From Pirellulaceae bacterium (lineage in GTDB: Bacteria > Planctomycetota > Planctomycetia > Pirellulales > Pirellulaceae), in assembly GCA_028280445.1 (NCBI GenBank), contig JANQLU010000038.1, forward strand, positions 29,918-93,917: a DNA stretch of 64,000 bases. The letters run 5' to 3'. The notes under the pieces are model-generated. The model saw nothing but the letters and a program-made list of their open reading frames with translations. It had not been told where the DNA came from and did no database searches. The translations under genes and the position numbers were made by a program. Shown here one piece after another: positions 45,250-54,037 of the stretch; position 1 is the first letter of the stretch, and the number at the start of each line of letters is the position of its first letter.

Positions 45250-46419
45250 ATGATTTACGCCAAAAATTTTATCGTCGGCTTGATCGTATTGATTGGGACA
45301 ACCGCAGTCGATGCGCAAGATCAAAAATCGAAATTCGAAGGTAAACTCGAGCCATTCCTCAATGGCGCAAAACTTGAAATGCAACAAGTATTCAAGTCCG
45401 AGCGATTTCCCAATGTGGTTGTCGCGACCGATGGAACTGTCATCGCGTCGTTTGGCAGCAACAGTGTGCGTGTTCGACGGAGCGAAGATGGCGGCAAAAC
45501 CTGGGGTGCAGAAATTGTCGTCGCTAAACCGGGGTTTTATGGCGGCGGAATGACGGTGGATGAAAAAACCGGGAGCATTTTTACGTTTGTTGAAACCCAA
45601 CACCCACCGGCAAAAATTTTAATCTATCGTAGCGATGATCACGGTAAAACTTGGAAAGTTCAAAAGACGAACATCGCTGCCGACAAGAATGGCAATCAAC
45701 CGTCAATGCACATGAATGAACATGGCATCACTTTACGCCACAGCAAATTTGCCGGGCGTCTGATTCGGCCTTCACGATGGTACGCCGGCAAAAATGACAG
45801 AAAACTTTGGCCCAAGCATTACACCAACGCCATTTATTCGGATGACCACGGTAAAACCTGGAAAACCAGCGACCCGTTTCCTGAAAATGGAACGGGTGAA
45901 GCGACGATTGCCGAGCTTTCCAATGGTACGCTTTACTACAATTCACGGCGGCACTGGGCTGACAATGGAAAAAATCCTCGGCGGCGTTGGACAGCGATCA
46001 GTGACGATGGGGGAGCAACTTGGAAAAACGTCAAGTTTTGTCAGGCACTTCCCGACGGTCCACAAGATTCAAACTACGGTTGCATGGCAGGGCTGGTCCG
46101 ATTGCCGGTTGCCAATCGAGATATCTTGATTTACAGCAATTGCGATAGCCCGCGCGGACGCATTCAAGGAACGGTTTGGGCCAGTTTTGATGGCGGCAAA
46201 TCCTGGCCCATCAAGCGGCAAGTATTCAAAGGCAATTTTGCCTACTCGTCCCTGACGGCCGGTCGTCCCAACACAAAATCAGCGGGGAAGATCTTTTTGC
46301 ATTTCGAAGGTGGTCCCAAAAAAGGCGGCTCGACGGTCGCAGTTTTCAATCTCCGTTGGATTCTCTCCGGCAAATCAACAGGTGATGGAAAACTGCCGGA
46401 CTGGATTTCCAAAAAATAA
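45250..46419 (+). CDS. BNR-repeat sialidase-like exported protein
   Basis: 389 residues from the ATG at 45250, with GAGGAA 7 bases upstream; a longer frame reaches into the repeats and is rejected. The signal peptide ends near VDA-Q. Asp-box (BNR) motifs appear five times in the form SxDxGxTW: RSEDGGKTWG, RSDDHGKTWK, YSDDHGKTWK, ISDDGGATWK and SFDGGKSWP, which outline a six-bladed propeller. Exo-alpha-sialidase or related glycosidase activity is likely, with substrate uncertain. It follows the sugar importer operon and may feed it. Confidence 0.87.
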   Translation: MIYAKNFIVGLIVLIGTTAVDAQDQKSKFEGKLEPFLNGAKLEMQQVFKSERFPNVVVATDGTVIASFGSNSVRVRRSEDGGKTWGAEIVVAKPGFYGGGMTVDEKTGSIFTFVETQHPPAKILIYRSDDHGKTWKVQKTNIAADKNGNQPSMHMNEHGITLRHSKFAGRLIRPSRWYAGKNDRKLWPKHYTNAIYSDDHGKTWKTSDPFPENGTGEATIAELSNGTLYYNSRRHWADNGKNPRRRWTAISDDGGATWKNVKFCQALPDGPQDSNYGCMAGLVRLPVANRDILIYSNCDSPRGRIQGTVWASFDGGKSWPIKRQVFKGNFAYSSLTAGRPNTKSAGKIFLHFEGGPKKGGSTVAVFNLRWILSGKSTGDGKLPDWISKK

Positions 46420-46431
46420 AATCGCGACTGA

Positions 46432-46620
46432 TACGAGCACGAAGCGCCAGCGAGTGGTTTTACACGGTCAAATCACTCGCTGGCGCGTCGTGCTCGTAAA
46501 ATTCATGGTTTGTAGGGCCGGTTCCCACCGGCCAATCTAACCACCGGCCAATCTAATCACCAGCCAATCTAACCAACGGCCGTGGGAACCGGCCCTACTT
46601 GGGCCCTCGCTCACGCTTCG
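46432..46620. repeat. repeat cluster: long palindrome, family D with internal tandem 16-mers, half family C
   Basis: The arms GAGCACGAAGCGCCAGCGAG and its near-inverse form an almost perfect palindrome at 46432-46498, which may end the sialidase transcript. A family D element follows at 46512-46598; its centre is expanded into three tandem 16-base units (ACCGGCCAATCTAACC, 46527-46574). CCCTCGCTCACGCTTCG at 46604 is a half C element. From 46621 to 46840 I see only AT-rich leader sequence of the next gene. Confidence 0.72.
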
Positions 46621-46840
46621 CACTTGCGATTTTTGTTGGATGCAAAACCCTCTGACGCGGATAGCGATTTTACTCGCTAGCATCGCTACCAAAGTTTGAC
46701 GGTTATTCCAAATACTCTATTCGAATGACGAGTATTCGATGCAATCGTCAGCATTGATCAAATTAGCAAAACTGGCACGACGATAAGATGAATGATTTTC
46801 TGCAGCATTCATCGGACCCACAAAGTGGGAATAGACGACC

Positions 46841-48346
46841 ATGAAATCGAAAACTTATGTGATCTCCTTTCTCTGCCTGCTAACCGCGGTGTTTTTTGTT
46901 TTCCGTTCGATCGAGACGACGGAAATTCCTACAAACACCGAGGCAGGCGAAAAAATCTCGATCGATGTCGCCGATCAGGCAACCGTCGAGTGCAAACCGT
47001 CGGCTGAAGCTAAACCCTTGTGTGCCGACGACTTTAAAACCATCACCCGGCGCAACCAGATGCAGATCGACGCGGAACGGATTCGAGCAAATGTGGAGCC
47101 CCCTGCTGCCAATCCTAAAACATTGATTTCAACCGACAACGAACTCGAAAATTTACTCTCGATCGAAAATGACAACAATGCGCCGCTGCTAGTTGCCGCA
47201 AACAACAAAAAAACGTCGGAGCAAAAACAGCCATCCGGCAGTGATGAACCGTCGGCACCCTCGGATGATTTGACCGAGGTTCTCGATGCCAACATGAAAA
47301 TGATCGACCTCGCCAAAGCTGTGAAACAGGAAAATCAAAGACCTGTTTTGCAAGAAAGTCCTCAGTATGTTCAGGCACCTGCCGCGCCACGCAATGTAAC
47401 AAACGCCAACGTCGGTCCAGATCCACTTTCCCCAAATTCCGAAAAGCGGATTCGTCAACATATCAACTACGGACTTGCACTTGCCAGAAAAGGTTCTACT
47501 TTCGCTGCAACGAGCGAATTCATGCAAGGTCTGAAATTGATCGCCCAGTATTGGGATCAACGCGCAGGAACAACGGAATACTCCAAAGCACTCGAACGCG
47601 GATTCGTGGCTCTGAAAGAGGCCGAAGATTTTGTTGTCAAAGAGTCCGATGCCCAGCATTTCGTTGATTCGAAATCGATTATTCGTTCACATCGTTCCAA
47701 AGTTCTGACGGTTGACGAGTGTGCAAATTTACCGACGGTCGAAATATTGCGTCGCTACATGAAATTCGCCCAGACGAATCTGGTCGACGCCAGTGGAAAT
47801 TCTCCGATCGCTTCGGAATTGCACTATGCTCTTGGAAAACTGCATTTGACTTTGGCTAATTTCAACAAACAGTCCGAGGTCAACAAAGCGCGTTCGATTG
47901 TTTTGTTTCGGACCGCATTCGCAACCAACGCTCGAAACAGTTTCGCCGCCAATGAGCTAGCGGTGATTCTGGCTCAAAACGGACACTGGAAAGTCGCAAA
48001 ACGATTGCTCACAGTTAGTTTACGAACGAGCCCCACGCCGGTCGCCTGGAAAAATCTGGCGAACATTCATCACAAGCTCAACGAACATGATTTGGCACAA
48101 TTTGCCATGAATGAATACCATCGAATGTTGAATGCTCCAGGCCGCCAATCGTCACCCGTTCAGTGGGTTTCGCCACAACAATTCGGCCAAATCACTCCGG
48201 AAATCTACCATCAACAAATGGCAAATCAGACGAATGCGAATCGTCAAAACCGAGGCCAGCCCCACCTTGGACGGGGATATCAAGAACCGCAAAAAACTGC
48301 GAACAAACCTCGATTGATTGATCGTGTCAAAAACTTGTTCCGTTAA
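46841..48346 (+). CDS. exported protein with TPR-like C-terminal region
   Basis: 501 residues. One N-terminal hydrophobic segment (about 5-22). Residues about 25-215 are low-complexity and charged, with no clear fold. From about 220 to 440 helical repeats appear in TPR style (GLALARKGSTFAATSEFMQGLKLIA, then ELAVILAQNGHWKVAKRLL and NLANIHHKLNEHDLAQFAMN). The end is Gln/Asn/Pro-rich. Its stop is 61 bases before the Wza-like export gene, so the two probably act together at the envelope, for example in polysaccharide secretion (inference). Confidence 0.7.
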   Translation: MKSKTYVISFLCLLTAVFFVFRSIETTEIPTNTEAGEKISIDVADQATVECKPSAEAKPLCADDFKTITRRNQMQIDAERIRANVEPPAANPKTLISTDNELENLLSIENDNNAPLLVAANNKKTSEQKQPSGSDEPSAPSDDLTEVLDANMKMIDLAKAVKQENQRPVLQESPQYVQAPAAPRNVTNANVGPDPLSPNSEKRIRQHINYGLALARKGSTFAATSEFMQGLKLIAQYWDQRAGTTEYSKALERGFVALKEAEDFVVKESDAQHFVDSKSIIRSHRSKVLTVDECANLPTVEILRRYMKFAQTNLVDASGNSPIASELHYALGKLHLTLANFNKQSEVNKARSIVLFRTAFATNARNSFAANELAVILAQNGHWKVAKRLLTVSLRTSPTPVAWKNLANIHHKLNEHDLAQFAMNEYHRMLNAPGRQSSPVQWVSPQQFGQITPEIYHQQMANQTNANRQNRGQPHLGRGYQEPQKTANKPRLIDRVKNLFR

Positions 48347-48407
48347 GACAATCAACGTAACGAATTAAAAATTGAATCATAGACTTTGGATTTGGAGTTT
48401 CCCATCC

Positions 48408-49817
48408 ATGTCGATAAAAAATCGAACAATTGCTGCCTTGGCGTTGGCAGGTTTGGCTGTTGCGGTTTTGACTTTGGTCAAATCGCGTCACTCCGGCCCC
48501 CACAACGTCGATCAAGTGATACAACCTAAACAACAAAACGATGCGGTAACGCATAAGGATCATTTTGTCGTTACCGAAAATTGTTCAGTCAGCGAGATCC
48601 CGAGTTACCCCGAATTCAAGCTGGTTGGCTATTCCGAGCCCTCAGGTTTTGGTTGGAGCAATGGAAACAACCACCAAACCGCGAATACCGGTCAAATGCC
48701 AGGTGTTCAACATGTTCCCATGCACAACATGCAATACGAGCCATGCCATGAATACCAGGGCTCGCAGTCGTTGCCTCCCAAGATGATGATGGGAGTCGAT
48801 GGCAACAACCGCAAACTTTGCCGAGAGCCCAGATGGAAAGATGGCAAGCTCATTCCGTGGGAAACATACGCCTACGGCGAATACATCGGTCCGTACCGAA
48901 CTCCACACGTTCCCGAATATCGAATTCGAGTGAACGATCAGCTGGAATTCGTTTTTATGTTGACGCGTGAAAAAACACCTTATGAATACCGTTTTGGTGT
49001 TGGCGATGTGATATCGTTGTTATCACCGGTCCATGAAGAATACAACCAACCCAGGGTACCGATCCTGTCCGATGGCAGTTGTTCGCTGGCATTGATTGGC
49101 CGCGTGATTGCTGCTGGAAAAACGTTGTCAGCGCTTGAACAAGAAATCAACGATTTGTATATCAAAGCCGGTGTTCGTCGACCGCAAATCGTGATCCAGG
49201 GAGTTCAAACCAATACGCGATTGCAAGATCTGCGTGATGCCGTTGATGCTCGAGCCGGCGTCGGTGGTCAAAGCCGTTTGGCGACTGTGGGACCGGATGG
49301 AACGGTACAATTGCCATTGATCCACAGTGTTCCGGCGATTGGACTGACGTTAAAGGAATTGGCGCGAGAAACTAACGAACGATACAAACAGAAAATCGAC
49401 GGTATCGAAGTGACCCCGATTCTCGTGCAACGGGCGCCGCGCGTCGCTTATGTTTTGGGTGAAGTCGTTCAACCGGGCCGCGTCGAGCTGGTTGGCCCAA
49501 CATCAGCGATGCAAGCTATTGCGTTGGCGCAAGGTTGGAACATCGGCGGAAACATTCGCCAAATTGTAATTTTCCGACGTGACAAAAATTGGAATCTGAT
49601 GGCGACGCGGCTGGATTTATCCGGCGCGCTGTTCGGCAAACGTCCTCACCCGGCTGACGAAATCTGGCTGCGTGACGGCGATATTGTGTTGGTTCCCAAG
49701 ACTCCGATTTTGCGATTGGCCGACGCGATTGATTTGTATGTGACACGAACGATCTATGCAGTTTTCCCCAACCAAGGGTTTTCGTTCAATTTCGACGATC
49801 AGTCAAACATCAATTAA
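48408..49817 (+). CDS. polysaccharide export (Wza-like) protein with two export-type domains
   Basis: 469 residues from the ATG at 48408, with GGAG upstream; a TTG at 48372 is less likely. A signal anchor (about 6-25) has no lipobox Cys, unlike classical Wza. After a Gly/Asn/Met-rich stretch, the Poly_export signature appears in YRFGVGDVISLLSPV, followed by SLBB-type segments (VPILSDGSCSLALIGRVIAAGKT; VAYVLGEVVQPGRVEL). A second export-like block, ATVGPDGTVQLPLIHSVPAIG, suggests internal duplication. No polymerase or flippase gene is adjacent. Confidence 0.82.
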   Translation: MSIKNRTIAALALAGLAVAVLTLVKSRHSGPHNVDQVIQPKQQNDAVTHKDHFVVTENCSVSEIPSYPEFKLVGYSEPSGFGWSNGNNHQTANTGQMPGVQHVPMHNMQYEPCHEYQGSQSLPPKMMMGVDGNNRKLCREPRWKDGKLIPWETYAYGEYIGPYRTPHVPEYRIRVNDQLEFVFMLTREKTPYEYRFGVGDVISLLSPVHEEYNQPRVPILSDGSCSLALIGRVIAAGKTLSALEQEINDLYIKAGVRRPQIVIQGVQTNTRLQDLRDAVDARAGVGGQSRLATVGPDGTVQLPLIHSVPAIGLTLKELARETNERYKQKIDGIEVTPILVQRAPRVAYVLGEVVQPGRVELVGPTSAMQAIALAQGWNIGGNIRQIVIFRRDKNWNLMATRLDLSGALFGKRPHPADEIWLRDGDIVLVPKTPILRLADAIDLYVTRTIYAVFPNQGFSFNFDDQSNIN

Positions 49818-49871
49818 CAAAGCGATATTCCGAGTTTTTTATGGACAGTTGAATTGTAACGATACACGTAT

Positions 49872-49947
49872 GGCTCGGCGGGAGCCTCGCCCTCCCGATT
49901 TGTGCCACCCGTTTTGCAACAACACGCCCGGTGGGAACCGGCCCTAC
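49872..49947. repeat. family A arm and a family D half
   Basis: GGCTCGGCGGGAGCCTCGCC (49872 onward) is the inverted form of family A. GGTGGGAACCGGCCCTAC (49930-49947) is the right arm of family D with a truncated left partner (ACACGCCC). They fill the space between convergent genes. Confidence 0.68.
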
Positions 49948-49952
49948 TGCTT

Positions 49953-50729
49953 TTAACCGATCCGTTGAACAGGGAAAACATCGACCGTCACGCCGTGGGA
50001 CATGATCTTATGTTCGGCTGGTCTTGAATCGAGATTAAATCCGGCCAATTGGAGCAAATGATCGTCGTACTCGGTGACTTCGACGTCGCATAGCTCGTAG
50101 GGTGTGTGATAAACCTGCCCTTGGAACAACTGCTGCCGTTTTGCATCATAGGCAAACAGCAAATACCGCTCGATGAGAAAAAATTCAAACGTGCCCGGTT
50201 GAGCCGGACCTCGTTCTGTGCCGGCGCGAAAGGTAAACGTCGTGCTGAGATCAGCCGGCGTGTCGCGCCGTTGGGATCGGTAGGTGATAGGTTGGGTTTC
50301 CTGCAACGGAAGTTTCGGCGCTTCCATTTGGGCATCAAAATACGGCAGATGAAAAAAGCGGCGGGCTACCCGGACGGCCAGCCATTGATTGGCATCGAGT
50401 GAATAAAACCAGACGCCGGGCGTCCCATCGGCCAAGTGAACGTAGGTGCGAACATTGACTTCCAAAAAATTAGAAATGCCGGGCACCGGCGGCAAATACA
50501 CCGGCCGAATCCCTCGCATATAGAATGGTACAATGCCGAGCCAAGCCCGCCCCTGGTAGGTGTCCACGGTTAACTGTGGCGGCAAAGTTCGCTGAATTTC
50601 TTCGGGATCGATCGACCAATGGATGAACAACAATTCTTGCCACGATTGAACCATCACCTGTCGCAGATCGACAGGTCGGTTTTGAAGAGCGATGCGTTGT
50701 TCAAGCGTCGGTAATTGAACGGACATCAT
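49953..50729 (-). CDS. DUF2071 (YqjF-like) protein
   Basis: 258 residues; two consecutive ATG codons (50729 and 50726) are equally possible. The DUF2071 features are clear: WQELLFIHWSIDPEEIQRTL near the start, GRAWLGIVPFYMRGIRP, FLEVNVRTYV, GVWFYSLDANQWLAV, then a TFEFFLIERYLLFA segment. This family is cytoplasmic with an acetoacetate-decarboxylase-like fold and an unknown role. It precedes no obvious partner; the gene upstream of it on the same strand is 31 bases away, so co-transcription is likely. Confidence 0.85.
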   Translation of the reverse strand: MMSVQLPTLEQRIALQNRPVDLRQVMVQSWQELLFIHWSIDPEEIQRTLPPQLTVDTYQGRAWLGIVPFYMRGIRPVYLPPVPGISNFLEVNVRTYVHLADGTPGVWFYSLDANQWLAVRVARRFFHLPYFDAQMEAPKLPLQETQPITYRSQRRDTPADLSTTFTFRAGTERGPAQPGTFEFFLIERYLLFAYDAKRQQLFQGQVYHTPYELCDVEVTEYDDHLLQLAGFNLDSRPAEHKIMSHGVTVDVFPVQRIG

Positions 50730-50760
50730 CAATAGCCGCTACGAATCATGCGGATCGAAT

Positions 50761-53475
50761 TCAACGCTTGCCTTCGGCTTTTTTCAATTGTTTTTCGATT
50801 TCCGCGCCAAATTGTCCAACGCGATTGGCAACCGCCAAAATATTTCCTTGGCGGTCAACCAACATCATTGTCGGAATACCTTTGACGCCATATTTTTGAG
50901 CCAGCTGTTTTGCTTTAGCTCCGACGATATTTTGCCAAGGGATTTCTTCCTCTTCGACATATTCGACAACCGCATCGGGATCATCGTCCAACGCCACTCC
51001 GACGACCTCAAATCCACGAGCATTCATTTTTTCATAAAGCGCTTTGACGTTCGGCATTTCTTTACGGCACGGTCCGCACCAAGTCGCCCAAAAATCAACC
51101 ACCACCACTTTGCCGCGATACGATTTCCAATCGAATTCATTTCCATCGTGTGTATCGCCCGCTAACTCCAAAGGTTTGCCGACCAGTGCCGACGGCGATG
51201 CAGCTTCGGATTTTGCCAGATACTTTCCGTATTTTACCAGTCGTTTGTCTTGGCCTTTGGCAAACAAACTTCCCAAACTTTTGAAATATTCGTCGCGCTG
51301 TTTTACCAGTTTTTGTTCCAGGTCAGAATCTTCTGAACTCAACAAATTGACCAATTCGATCGTCGTCGACGCGAGTCGCAAATGGCGGTTCGTCAACGAT
51401 TTGACATTTGATTCAAAGAATTTTTTGGACTCATCAATCAACGTTTTGAGCGTTTTGATTTGTTCCTCGGAATCGACTTTCACTTCCGTAGCGGCAATGA
51501 TTTTTTGTTCGAGTTTGAGAAAGTCAATTTCTGATTTGACCCGTTTGTCATCGGGCAGATTTTTCGCGGTGATCGATTTGACCAACAGCTGGTCCATATC
51601 CGCATCACCCAAACAAGCTTGCTCATGCAGAATTTTGGTTTTTCCGATCACGGCAATTCGTTTGTGTGCTTTTTTCGAAGTACCATCGGACAAAATTCTG
51701 TCCGCCGCATCTGCGATCGCCAAAGCGAATTGGGGGCGACGTCGAATGCTGCGAGGTTTATCTTCGGCTCCCAGTACCATATCAACCAGATCGCTGACCG
51801 ACCAATGTTTTGGCGCGAGATAGGGGTTTTCGTCTTCCTGTTTTTTTTCTTTTTCATCTTCCTGATACCGAGCCATCACCAAGTGGGAGGGATTGGCGAC
51901 GACGTGTTTCAACGCTGGCAAATCCCATTTGCCGGATTTGTTTTTCGAGGGTGCCGGAGATTTTCCATTAATTTTGTCGATGGATTGCTGAAGATACCCA
52001 GGCAGGACGTTGATGTCTCGCACCACGGTTTTTTTGTCGAGGACAATTAAATATGGCACCTCTTGGATACCAATTTTTTCCGTATAGCCGTTTAGTTTTT
52101 GTCCTCGCCCGCTGTTGGGCACCAGAATCAAAGCCGAGCTTTCCCAATGCGGTGCTCGTTGTCGCATAAAATCGACAACATCATAGGGTTTGTCGTCGTC
52201 GATGTAGCAAACGAGTTTAATCGGTGAATTGGGATCAGTCCCATAGCGTCGTATCAAGGATTCCATGGCAACGAACGATTGCTCAGCGCTCGCGGAAACA
52301 AAGACGACCAAGTGTAGACTTCCCGCCAGGCGGCTGGCGTCAAACGGTTTGCCTTTGAGTGTGTAGCCTTTCAATTCAAATTTTTTGCCCAGCAGTTCCA
52401 AACGTTTGAGTGCCATTTCGCAATCTTCTTTTGCATATTTGGCAACGTTTTTGTCAGGATATTCGGAAAGCTTGGTTTTCAAGAACTCGTTGAGTTCTTT
52501 GGCTTCGTCATAACGCTGGGCTTTTTCGAGAGTGCGTAATGCCTGAATGAATTCGTCGTACACAAAACTTGAAACCGATTTGTCATCGACGATTTTGGAG
52601 ACGCCAGTTTTAAAGTCTTTGATCGAACCTTCGATTCCGCGGACCAGGCGGTTGATGATCTGGCCAAACGCATATTTTTCTAATGCCAACAGCCCTTCTA
52701 AAAACTCGACCTGTTTTTTTGACGCTGGCGATTTACTTTGGCGATAGTAGGGCAACGCTGTTGCAACGAGTTTGGCGGCTACCTTGGAGCGTCGTTCCCT
52801 GTACATCATTCTGATGACTCTCATGATATATGAGAAAAAGTCGTCATTGTTTTTATACCGATCCATATCCAATTCCAACGCATCGATCGTCGGTTGCATG
52901 TCGATTTTGGGGTCGCGAATGGATCGTCGCATATGGACTGTATGCATGGCGCAGCGGCTGGTCATGTCCAAATTGCCGAGTTTTTCGTCTTTGAGTGACG
53001 TTGCAAATTTGGTGAGCCGATCGTAAGCGCCTTCGACGCTCATGGAATTTAACTTGACCAACGCATCAAGTTTTTCTCGATGAGCATTAATTTTATGGTC
53101 GTCGTTTGTGGCGATTTCCAGAAGTTTTTCAGACGCGGTAATTCGTTGGTTGTGATATTTTTCGAATTCCTCTTCAGTAACATTTCCCTCGTTGTTTCGG
53201 AGCGCCAAGAGAACGCGCATCAAATTATCCGGATTATCAATTTCCTGATTGGCCGGTGCCACGACTTGTTCATCGTCAGATTCTGGCGGGGGCGGATTAA
53301 AATATTTGTAGGCGTACAACGAGCCGACAAAAACTGCCATCACTCCGACAATGGAGTAGATCAAAAGTCGAACGAAATTGTTGTTCTGATGAATGGACGC
53401 GGCTTCGGTTTCTTTTTTTTTGGTCGTCGAACTCAAGGTTGAGTCTCCGGCAAATGAGCGTATAGATGAAACCAT
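50761..53475 (-). CDS. membrane protein with one active and one degenerate thioredoxin-like domain
   Basis: 904 residues. One membrane segment (about 35-57), a long helical domain (about 80-360) and a thioredoxin-like fold at about 362-495, where the CxxC site is replaced (FVSASAEQSF) but the cis-Pro loop (QEVPYLIVLD) remains. After a second helical region, a TlpA-type domain at about 765-900 has WCGPC (Cys800, Cys803) and the cis-Pro loop GIPTMMLVD. The soluble part probably works outside the cytoplasm on disulphides. The inactive domain may bind substrate or partner. Confidence 0.82.
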   Translation of the reverse strand: MVSSIRSFAGDSTLSSTTKKKETEAASIHQNNNFVRLLIYSIVGVMAVFVGSLYAYKYFNPPPPESDDEQVVAPANQEIDNPDNLMRVLLALRNNEGNVTEEEFEKYHNQRITASEKLLEIATNDDHKINAHREKLDALVKLNSMSVEGAYDRLTKFATSLKDEKLGNLDMTSRCAMHTVHMRRSIRDPKIDMQPTIDALELDMDRYKNNDDFFSYIMRVIRMMYRERRSKVAAKLVATALPYYRQSKSPASKKQVEFLEGLLALEKYAFGQIINRLVRGIEGSIKDFKTGVSKIVDDKSVSSFVYDEFIQALRTLEKAQRYDEAKELNEFLKTKLSEYPDKNVAKYAKEDCEMALKRLELLGKKFELKGYTLKGKPFDASRLAGSLHLVVFVSASAEQSFVAMESLIRRYGTDPNSPIKLVCYIDDDKPYDVVDFMRQRAPHWESSALILVPNSGRGQKLNGYTEKIGIQEVPYLIVLDKKTVVRDINVLPGYLQQSIDKINGKSPAPSKNKSGKWDLPALKHVVANPSHLVMARYQEDEKEKKQEDENPYLAPKHWSVSDLVDMVLGAEDKPRSIRRRPQFALAIADAADRILSDGTSKKAHKRIAVIGKTKILHEQACLGDADMDQLLVKSITAKNLPDDKRVKSEIDFLKLEQKIIAATEVKVDSEEQIKTLKTLIDESKKFFESNVKSLTNRHLRLASTTIELVNLLSSEDSDLEQKLVKQRDEYFKSLGSLFAKGQDKRLVKYGKYLAKSEAASPSALVGKPLELAGDTHDGNEFDWKSYRGKVVVVDFWATWCGPCRKEMPNVKALYEKMNARGFEVVGVALDDDPDAVVEYVEEEEIPWQNIVGAKAKQLAQKYGVKGIPTMMLVDRQGNILAVANRVGQFGAEIEKQLKKAEGKR

Positions 53476-53598
53476 TATTGTAAAGAAAATTCACAGATTC
53501 GACACGACATTTTTATGTTGAACAAACCACAAATCCTACGGACAGAGAGAATTTGCGGTTTTTCAGTAAAATGCCGTACGCCATTCAATGAACGATCG

Positions 53599-54024
53599 TC
53601 ATGGAAGTTCGATCGTCGACTCTGGTGATTCGGCTTCACCGGAATCCGGAGCCTGGTCGGGCACCGAAACAAACACCATCCGCAATTGATGGATCACATT
53701 CGTCAACATTGCCGATTCGTCCTCGGACAAATTGCCTTTGGTTTTTTCTTCGAGAACGGCGAGACTGTCGATGAAGTGACGTGCGAGCGGTTTGTTGAAG
53801 ATTGGTTTGCCAGTTGACGGGTCCGGAAACTGGCCCATGGCCGCCATGGCTTGGGAACCAAAAGTCGTGATGATTGTCATCATGGACGCGGGTGGCAGCT
53901 CGACCTCGGCCGAATCCTTTTCTTCGATCTCTTTTTGAAGCTGTTCCTTTTCAGCCTCGACCTGGGATTTCCAATCGTCATCGACGATGATTTTGGGATC
54001 TTCTTTGTTTTCTTCGTTCATCAT
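53599..54024 (-). CDS. DUF1844 protein
   Basis: 141 residues from the ATG pair at 54024/54021, which has GGGGG a few bases upstream; the longer frame from 54255 overlaps pyrG and is rejected. A Glu/Lys-rich first third is followed by the DUF1844 core ASMMTIITTFGSQAMAAMGQ and the NKPLARHFIDSLAVLEEKTKGNLSEDE motif. The function is unknown. It starts 13 bases after pyrG, so the two are co-transcribed. Confidence 0.87.
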   Translation of the reverse strand: MMNEENKEDPKIIVDDDWKSQVEAEKEQLQKEIEEKDSAEVELPPASMMTIITTFGSQAMAAMGQFPDPSTGKPIFNKPLARHFIDSLAVLEEKTKGNLSEDESAMLTNVIHQLRMVFVSVPDQAPDSGEAESPESTIELP

Positions 54025-54037
54025 AAACCCCCAAAAA

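Noticed and set aside
46527..46574. CRISPR-like array
   Set aside because: The 16-base units are in direct tandem with no spacers and no cas gene is near; they are a slippage expansion inside a D repeat.
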